34,332 nt of DNA, from assembly GCA_029572955.1 (NCBI GenBank), contig JAKPQE010000140.1:1-34332 (forward strand), read 5' to 3'. The notes beneath the pieces were generated by a model. That model was not told the origin of the DNA. It saw only the letters and a list, made by a program, of their open reading frames with translations, and searched no databases. How positions within the stretch are numbered: position 1 is the first letter of the stretch; each line of letters begins with the position of its first letter. Made by a program: the position numbers and the translations under genes. The DNA comes from Pseudomonadota bacterium. Its GTDB lineage: Bacteria; Pseudomonadota; Alphaproteobacteria; Rhizobiales; JAKPQE01. Of the stretch, positions 25,848 to 34,332 are shown piece after piece.

Positions 25848-27041
25848 TCAGCGCGGGGACTTCTGGTCCGGGTGCATGGTCTTGCCGAGGATGTGCTGGT
25901 CGGTGCCGATCACGTGGGCGCTGGAGCCGACGATCAGCGGGTCCGGGCCGCGCACGACCGAGAGGTTCTTGTTCGGGTAGGGCAGCGTCGACAGGAAATG
26001 CTGCATGCAGTTGAGGCGGGCCCGCTTCTTGTCGTCGGACTTGACGATCGTCCACGGCGCATCGGCGGTGTCGGTATAGAAGAACATCGCCTCCTTGGCC
26101 TCGGTGTAGTCGGACCACTTGTCGAGCGAGGCCTTGTCGATCGGCGACAGCTTCCACTGCTTCAGCGGATCGTGCTCGCGCGCGTTGAAGCGGCGGCGCT
26201 GCTCCTGGCGGCTGACCGAGAACCAGTACTTGAACATGCGGATGCCGGAGCGCACGAGCATGCGCTCGAGTTCCGGCGTGGTGCGCATGAATTCGAGATA
26301 TTCGTTGGGCGAGCAGAAGCCCATGACGCGCTCGACGCCGGCGCGGTTGTACCAGGAGCGGTCGAACATGACGATCTCGCCGACGGCCGGCAGATGCTCG
26401 ACATAGCGCTGGAAATACCACTGGGTGCGTTCGCGCTCGGTGGGCTTGGGCAAGGCCACGACGCGGGCGGCGCGCGGATTGAGGTGCTCCATGTAGCGCT
26501 TGATGGTGCCGCCCTTGCCGGCGGCGTCGCGACCCTCGAACAGCATGATGATCTTCTGGCCGGTCTCCTCGACCCAGCGCTGGACCTTCAGCAACTCGAC
26601 CTGGAGCTCCGCCTTGTGCTTCTCGTAGGGTTCGCGCTTCATGCGCGTGTGGTAGGGGTATTCGCCGCTCTCGAAGACCTGGCGGATGGCGTCCGGATCG
26701 TGGCGCATCTCGGCGAGCTGGTGGCGCGCCGCGGCGGCGGACTCGACCGCGGCCCCGCGCTTGGCGGTACGCGGCTTCTTCGCCTTCGGCTCGCTCGCCG
26801 CTTCGGGGCTCGCCTCGGGGCTGTCCGCGGCAGCGGCTTCGGTGCCGGCCTTCTTGGCTGCTGCCGGCCGTTTCGCCTTGGCGGGCTTCTCGGTGGCGGG
26901 CTTCTCGGTGGCGGGCGCGGGCGCGGGTTCGGCGGCGGGCGCCGCCGCGGTCGTTTCGGCCTGAGCTTTCTCGCCGGTATCAGCCACCTTCGCCGCAGCG
27001 GCCCCGTCGGCCGCGCGGGCGTCGTCTTCCATACGGATCAT
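25848..27041 (-). CDS. ppk2: polyphosphate kinase 2 with histone H1-like N-terminal tail
   Basis: 397 residues. The catalytic part (about 106-397) is a PPK2: Walker A EGRDAAGKGGT (169-179, Lys176), lid-region arginines (TERERTQWYFQRYV) and Walker B VMFDRSWYNRAGVE with Asp227. It transfers phosphate between polyphosphate and nucleotides (usually making GTP or ATP from the diphosphate). Residues about 8-105 form a disordered Ala/Lys/Pro/Glu-rich tail with TEKPATEKPAKAKRPAAAKK-type repeats like histone H1, which could bind DNA or polyphosphate. I start at 27041 (ATG ATC CGT ATG) with AGAGGAA upstream; the frame is open to an ATG at 27107 without RBS. Single gene with its own terminator. Confidence 0.92.
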   Translation of the reverse strand: MIRMEDDARAADGAAAAKVADTGEKAQAETTAAAPAAEPAPAPATEKPATEKPAKAKRPAAAKKAGTEAAAADSPEASPEAASEPKAKKPRTAKRGAAVESAAAARHQLAEMRHDPDAIRQVFESGEYPYHTRMKREPYEKHKAELQVELLKVQRWVEETGQKIIMLFEGRDAAGKGGTIKRYMEHLNPRAARVVALPKPTERERTQWYFQRYVEHLPAVGEIVMFDRSWYNRAGVERVMGFCSPNEYLEFMRTTPELERMLVRSGIRMFKYWFSVSRQEQRRRFNAREHDPLKQWKLSPIDKASLDKWSDYTEAKEAMFFYTDTADAPWTIVKSDDKKRARLNCMQHFLSTLPYPNKNLSVVRGPDPLIVGSSAHVIGTDQHILGKTMHPDQKSPR

Positions 27042-27166
27042 CGTCGTGCGTTCCTCTGCTCGAAACGAACCCCAGTAAATTGCTGCTCCGAACAGCTTAA
27101 AATGCATTGATTTCAGTCAACTTAACGTCGACTGCGACAGAAAAACGACAGTCCGTGCGAAAGCCG

Positions 27167-27658
27167 TCACAGGCGTTTGCGCAAAAACAGCTCGGTGGCG
27201 TCGTCGAGCGTCAGGTCGTCGAGCCGCGCGGTCTCGTCGAAGCCCTGACGGCGATAAAAGGCGCGGGCCGCCTCGTTGAAGTCGGAGACGCAGACCCAGA
27301 GATTGCGGTCGCGGCCGGCGACCTCGCGGCCCATCCAGTCGATGACCGCGGCGCCGATGCCCTTGCCCTGGGCGGCCGGCAGGACGGCGAGGAGTTCCAG
27401 ATAGGGGCCTTTCAGAAACGGGTGGCGCACGGAAACGGCGCCGACGACGGCGCCGTCGCGATCGATCGCGAACTTGTAGGTGCCGGCGTCGAGGCGGCGA
27501 AAGAACGCCTCGATGCTGCTCTCGGGGTATCCGAGGCGGGCCCAGGGATCGATCGCCGCAATGGCGGCGGCGAGGGGGGCGATCTCGTCGGCGGCGAGGC
27601 GGCGCAGGCGCGCCGGCCCGAGATCGTATTCCGCCTCGGTGAAGGGGCCGAGCGTCAT
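27167..27658 (-). CDS. GNAT-family N-acetyltransferase
   Basis: 163-residue acetyl-CoA-dependent acyltransferase. The fold's motif A is visible as YLELLAVLPAAQGKGIGAAVIDWM, with the Q/R-x-x-G-x-G acetyl-CoA loop, followed by LWVCVSDFNEAARAFYRRQGF, the usual C-terminal helix and strand. It resembles RimI-type members but the substrate is open. Its ATG overlaps the stop of the polysaccharide deacetylase gene (ATGA, 27655-27658), so the two are translationally coupled and may modify the same class of molecule, for example amino sugars. That link is inference. Confidence 0.9.
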   Translation of the reverse strand: MTLGPFTEAEYDLGPARLRRLAADEIAPLAAAIAAIDPWARLGYPESSIEAFFRRLDAGTYKFAIDRDGAVVGAVSVRHPFLKGPYLELLAVLPAAQGKGIGAAVIDWMGREVAGRDRNLWVCVSDFNEAARAFYRRQGFDETARLDDLTLDDATELFLRKRL

Positions 27659-28680
27659 GGTTTCCGGGCTCCCGTCGGCTCCGATGCGGCGCCGGGTCTC
27701 GCGTCGCCGGCAAGCGGCCGGCCGTCGGCGGTCGCCGGCTTGTCGTAGCGGGCATTGTCGCCGGGCTTCAGCTCGTAGCAGGTATCGGCGACGACGGGCG
27801 TGCCGGCGGCGAGGAGTTCGCCGACGGTGACGAGGCGATAGCCCTTCTTGCGCAGGCCCTCGATCAGGCGCGGCAGCGCCTCGGCAGTGTGGACGCCGCG
27901 GCCGTTGGCGTGGGCGACGACGATCGAGCCCGGCTGCACGGCGGCAAGGACGCCGCGCACGATGGCGTCGGCCGACTGGCCGGGGGCCGGGTCGCCGGAG
28001 ACGACATCCCACTGCACGGCGACGAGGCCGGCCTCGGCGACGGCCTCGAGGGCGGCGGGATTGCAGACGCCGAAGGGAAAACGGAAAAGGCGCGGACGCT
28101 GCGGGGCGTGGCCGAGATCGAGCCCGGCGGCGCATTGGCGGGCGGCGAGGGCCTCGCGGGCGGCGGCGTAGGTCGCGAGCGGCGCGCGGATCTCGCCGGC
28201 AAGGCGATCGGCCGCGAGCTTCCTCAGATTGCGGTGCGACCAGGAATGGGTGCCGATCTCGAAGCGCGGGTCGGCGACGAGCTGGGCGAACCGTTCGGGA
28301 TGGGTCGCCATCCAGTGGCCGCCGGCAAAGAAGGTGGCCCGGGCATCGGCGGCGCGCAGCGCTTCGACCACGCCGCCGTCGTAACCGGCGATCTCGCCGG
28401 CCGTCTCGCAGAGGTCGAAGGTGAGGGCGACGAGCTTCTCGCCCGCCGGCAACTCGACGCGGCGCACGGTGCCGAGGATCGGCGCGCGGGCGGCGGTGTC
28501 GGCGGCGGTGTCGGGCATCGCGACGGTCGAACCGGGGGCGCCCTTCACCGCCCGGGCCTCGCCCGGCCGGGCGGCGAGATCCTCGGCGCGCCAGCAGGCG
28601 GCAAGGGGCTCGCCGGCGGTGGCGGGAGCGCAGAAAAGCCCGGCAAGGGCGAGAAGGGCGAGGGCGGTGGTGCGGATCAT
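27655..28680 (-). CDS. secreted polysaccharide deacetylase (NodB-type) with altered motif 1
   Basis: 341 residues. Signal peptide 1-22 (MIRTTALALLALAG..CAPATA). The NodB domain begins VALTFDLCETAG: the usual TFDDG motif is here TFD89-L-C-E, so the second aspartate, a metal ligand in classical enzymes, is missing. Motif 2 is intact as H145SWSH149, and FRFPFGVCNP and QWDVVSGDPAP correspond to motifs 3 and 4. ADANGRGVHTAEALPRLI is the last histidine-bearing segment (motif 5-like). It would act on N-acetylated glycans in the periplasm if active. I chose the ATG at 28680 because the signal peptide starts there. Coupled by ATGA to the GNAT gene. Confidence 0.88.
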   Translation of the reverse strand: MIRTTALALLALAGLFCAPATAGEPLAACWRAEDLAARPGEARAVKGAPGSTVAMPDTAADTAARAPILGTVRRVELPAGEKLVALTFDLCETAGEIAGYDGGVVEALRAADARATFFAGGHWMATHPERFAQLVADPRFEIGTHSWSHRNLRKLAADRLAGEIRAPLATYAAAREALAARQCAAGLDLGHAPQRPRLFRFPFGVCNPAALEAVAEAGLVAVQWDVVSGDPAPGQSADAIVRGVLAAVQPGSIVVAHANGRGVHTAEALPRLIEGLRKKGYRLVTVGELLAAGTPVVADTCYELKPGDNARYDKPATADGRPLAGDARPGAASEPTGARKP

Positions 28681-28917
28681 GGTGCCGGAACTCCGAACGG
28701 GCGCCGATCTGGTGCGCGCGCCGGGCGGCGTTGTCAATCCACTTCGCGTCGCGGCCCGTCGGCCGCTTCCGGCCGGGATTGTCCGGCATTTTAGCAATTT
28801 TCTTCAGGCTTCGTTGCCCGTCGAAAGTCAAACCTGCGACGATTGCAGATCACCCCGGTCGGTTTTTAATGAAATTGAACGGTTGTCGTCCGATATGGCC
28901 TTCTCGGAGGTCCCGTC

Positions 28918-29364
28918 ATGCTGCAATTGATCTACTGGAGCAAGCCGACGTTTTCCCTGAACAAGGAAACGCTGGCCAGGGAAGTCAAGGCGGTTCTGGA
29001 AGCGGCACGGCGCAACAACGGCCCGTTGCAGATCACCGGCGCGCTGGTCTTCAGCAAGGACAATTTCATCCAGGTGCTCGAAGGGCCGACCGACTTCGTG
29101 CGGCGGGTGTTCGAGCGGATCGCGGTCGACGAGCGGCATCGCGACGTGCTGGTGCTCGGCCGGCGCGAGCGGGCGGTGCGCGATTTCCCCTCCTGGGAGA
29201 TGGCCTTCGTGCCGGACACGCCGGACAATCAGGCGCTGATCGAGAGCTATTGCGGGGAGGCCGGCTTCGACCCGCGAGCGATCGCTCCGGAAAAGCTGTT
29301 CGAGCTGATGAAGGCGCTCGTCGTCAAGAACGCCGCGGCCTCGGTGAAGCCTCTCGTCGCCTGA
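28918..29364 (+). CDS. BLUF-domain blue-light photoreceptor
   Basis: 148 residues: a BLUF domain (about 2-97) binding FAD, plus a C-terminal helical cap (about 98-148) and no output domain. The photocycle residues line up with AppA numbering: Tyr6 (Y21), Asn34 (N45), Gln52 (Q63) in FIQVLEG, Trp93 (W104) and Met95 (M106) in FPSWEMAF. All are present, so light sensing by the Tyr-Gln switch is expected. Short BLUF proteins act through partner proteins, none of which is visible here. CGGAGG lies at proper distance before the ATG. Monocistronic; neighbours are a deacetylase (divergent) and an SRPBCC protein. Confidence 0.93.
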   Translation: MLQLIYWSKPTFSLNKETLAREVKAVLEAARRNNGPLQITGALVFSKDNFIQVLEGPTDFVRRVFERIAVDERHRDVLVLGRRERAVRDFPSWEMAFVPDTPDNQALIESYCGEAGFDPRAIAPEKLFELMKALVVKNAAASVKPLVA

Positions 29365-29597
29365 TCCGCTCCGTCCTGGGTCCCGCAGGATCTCCGCTTC
29401 CCTCCTCCCGCCGCGAAATGCCGCCTTTTTTCGTCGCCGGCTCGACGTCTTCGTCGTCGGCGCGTGCTACCCCATTGCCCGAACGGGCAAGCGGCGCCAC
29501 CTTGCAGGGAGGCTCGCGGAGGGCTGGCGCGACGCTCTGATACGAGTCAACAATCGCGGCAGGCTGCTCGCCGCGATCAACGGAACGGGAGAAACGA

Positions 29598-30101
29598 ATG
29601 AAGGCCGATCTGCAGTTCGAATTCCTCGTCGACGCGGACAGCAGCACGATCACGGTGCGGCGGGAATTCGCCGCCAGGCGGCAGCTCGTCTGGGACTGCT
29701 ACACGAAAAGCGATCTGCTCGACCAATGGTTCGCGCCGCCACCGCTGGCGACCCGGACGAAGGCGATGGCCTTCCGCGCCGGCGGTGCCTGGCATTACGT
29801 GATGACGGCGCCGGACGGCGAGGAGTTCTGGGGCCTCACCCAGTATCTCACCGTCGATCCGATCGACGGCTATACGGCAGTCGACGGCTTTGCCGACGCA
29901 TCCGGCGCGATGAACACGGCGCTGCCGATCGCCGGATGGGACGTCTCGTTCCTCGATGCCGGTGACCGCACCGTCGTTCGCACCGTCGTTTCCTACGAGT
30001 CCGCCGAGGACATCGAGAAGGTCATCGCCATGGGCATGGAGGAGGGCGTCGCCACGACGCTCGAACGCCTCGACGCGCTGCTGGCGACGATGGGCAATTG
30101 A
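29598..30101 (+). CDS. SRPBCC / AHSA1-domain protein
   Basis: 167 residues of the START-like fold. Typical features: VRREFAARRQLVWDCYTKSDLLDQWFAPP near the N-terminus, FRAGGAWHYVMTAPDGEEFWGLTQYLTVDP in the middle and the C-terminal helix EKVIAMGMEEGVATTLERLDALLA. AHSA1-like proteins have a hydrophobic ligand pocket; in bacteria their role is seldom known. Good GGGAGAA site before the ATG. It lies 233 bp after the BLUF gene on the same strand; a joint transcript is possible but nothing proves it. Convergent with the 5-oxoprolinase gene. Confidence 0.88.
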   Translation: MKADLQFEFLVDADSSTITVRREFAARRQLVWDCYTKSDLLDQWFAPPPLATRTKAMAFRAGGAWHYVMTAPDGEEFWGLTQYLTVDPIDGYTAVDGFADASGAMNTALPIAGWDVSFLDAGDRTVVRTVVSYESAEDIEKVIAMGMEEGVATTLERLDALLATMGN

Positions 30102-30133
30102 ACCGATCGTCGTCCGCCCGCGCGACTTAGCGG

Positions 30134-33733
<3,600 letters not shown>

Positions 33734-34025
33734 CGATGGCTCCTCATCCTGCGACCCGAGGCCGGCATGATCGGATCGAAGCCGGGGCAAGGGCAAGGCC
33801 GGTATTGGCCGGCGCGCGGCAGCGTTGTCGACCGCGAGATTTCGCCAGCGGCGCGACAATGTCACACAACACTTTGGACGTATTCGACTTTACGTCGCCA
33901 CAATCGGTCCCCACTTTAGGCGGCGCCGTAGAGGGGACATTTGCGGCATGACAGGGATGAGCGCGCAGAGTTCGCGAAATCGCGGACCGGGCGGTCGTTG
34001 CTCGTACGGAACCAGGAGACTTACA
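33734..34025. other. divergent promoter region, no gene seen
   Basis: 292 bp between the 5-oxoprolinase and lipoprotein starts. It contains an inverted repeat GTCCCC (33907-33912) / GGGGAC (33933-33938) and a less GC-rich stretch near 33855-33905 that could hold promoters. An overlapping ORF from 33941 runs in another frame across the lipoprotein start and is not supported. Confidence 0.45.
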
Positions 34026-34332
34026 GTGAAGATGATTCTGCCGATCGCGCTCCTCGGAGCGCTGATGGTCGCTGGCTGCGACCAGAAGACCGAAGAAAGC
34101 AAGGCCCCGGCGACGCCGCCGGCCGGTGAGCAGAGCGGCATGTCCGGTATGTCCGGCATGGGCGGCATGTCCGGCGAGCAGAGCGGCATGTCCGGCATGA
34201 GCGGCATGGGCGGCATGTCCGGCGAGCAGAGCGGCATGTCCGGCATGTCCGGCATGGGTGGCATGTCCGGCGAGCAGAGCGGCATGTCCGGCATGTCCGG
34301 CATGGGTGGCATGTCCGGCGAGCAGAGCGGCA
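34026..34332 (+). CDS. methionine-rich tandem-repeat lipoprotein (3' end beyond window)
   Basis: Partial gene, at least 102 codons. Starts at GTG (AGGAGA six bases upstream; an ATG two codons on is poorly spaced). Signal peptide MKMILPIALLGALMVAGC with lipobox VAGC, Cys18 being the lipidated residue. A short linker DQKTEESKAPATPPAG is followed by 16-residue repeats EQSGMSGMSGMGGMSG, four complete copies plus part of a fifth when the window ends. Each repeat has four methionines in M-x-x-M-x-x-M-x-x-M spacing, a pattern that in other proteins binds Cu(I) or Ag(I). Metal binding here is inference. The protein would be periplasmic, outer-membrane anchored and unstructured. No copper genes are seen in the window. 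Confidence 0.82.
   Translation, partial: MKMILPIALLGALMVAGCDQKTEESKAPATPPAGEQSGMSGMSGMGGMSGEQSGMSGMSGMGGMSGEQSGMSGMSGMGGMSGEQSGMSGMSGMGGMSGEQSG
34128..34332 (+). repeat. 48-bp coding tandem repeat, >=4.3 copies
   Basis: Units at 34128-34175, 34176-34223, 34224-34271, 34272-34319 and 34320-34332 (cut). Units begin GAGCAGAGCGGCATGTCCGG and differ only at a few positions (GGT/GGC and one TCC/AGC), so the array is young or kept uniform by recombination. Confidence 0.93.

Noticed and set aside
33890-34312. Minus-strand ORF with MPPMPDMPDMPLCSP repeats
   Set aside because: Reverse reading of the 48-bp repeat. The plus-strand reading has an RBS, signal peptide and lipobox.
34128-34332. CRISPR array
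   Set aside because: Units are contiguous with no spacers and keep one coding frame.

Overview
The window looks like a chromosomal segment of a high-GC alphaproteobacterium, most probably order Hyphomicrobiales (Rhizobiales). Reasons: uniformly GC-rich codon use; a MarR/OmpR pair resembling PetP/PetR; an ArsR-methyltransferase/metF/metH cluster; two DUF2336 genes; and a short palindrome of a type I know from Rhizobiales genomes. The species cannot be fixed from the sequence. I see no rRNA, tRNA, CRISPR array, integrase or insertion sequence.

Layout. 1-5.2 kb: a small secreted protein, a petP-petR-histidine kinase operon (minus), divergent ilvE with a good terminator, and a free-standing B3/B4-domain protein. 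5.3-8.2 kb: a histidine-rich DUF4399 protein divergent from an ECF sigma/anti-sigma pair, then a DUF2336 gene. 8.4-12.6 kb: a 2Fe-2S flavin reductase and a diiron-carboxylate protein that probably work together, with a Kazal-like secreted protein on the opposite strand between them; strong symmetric sites upstream of the diiron gene; a LysE exporter and a lipoprotein. 12.7-14.25 kb: a less GC-rich accessory island holding a broken CdiA-type RNase toxin, two tandem CdiI-like immunity genes and a leftover toxin tail. 14.3-25 kb: YdhR-like protein, repeat-filled spacer, ettA, then sahR-metF-metH. Here metH is in two genes separated by a DUF559 nuclease and two GC-rich hairpin repeats; a second DUF2336 gene with an in-frame amber codon follows. 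24.5-34.3 kb: amidase, PPK2 with a histone-like tail, GNAT, polysaccharide deacetylase, BLUF photoreceptor, SRPBCC protein, 5-oxoprolinase, and the start of a methionine-rich repeat lipoprotein cut by the window end.

The methionine genes form one unit: the SAH-sensing regulator candidate sits first, with a palindrome overlapping its own promoter, followed by the enzymes that make 5-methyl-THF (MetF) and use it to methylate homocysteine (MetH).

The strongest unusual signal is the toxin/immunity island. The two immunity genes are 375 bp apart, both exactly 317 bp from ATG to TGA (not a multiple of three), well diverged, and both change frame at the same place. This is either an inherited defect kept without further indels or an undescribed recoding event. 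The DUF559/hairpin-repeat association inside split metH and the Met-rich lipoprotein are the next most interesting.
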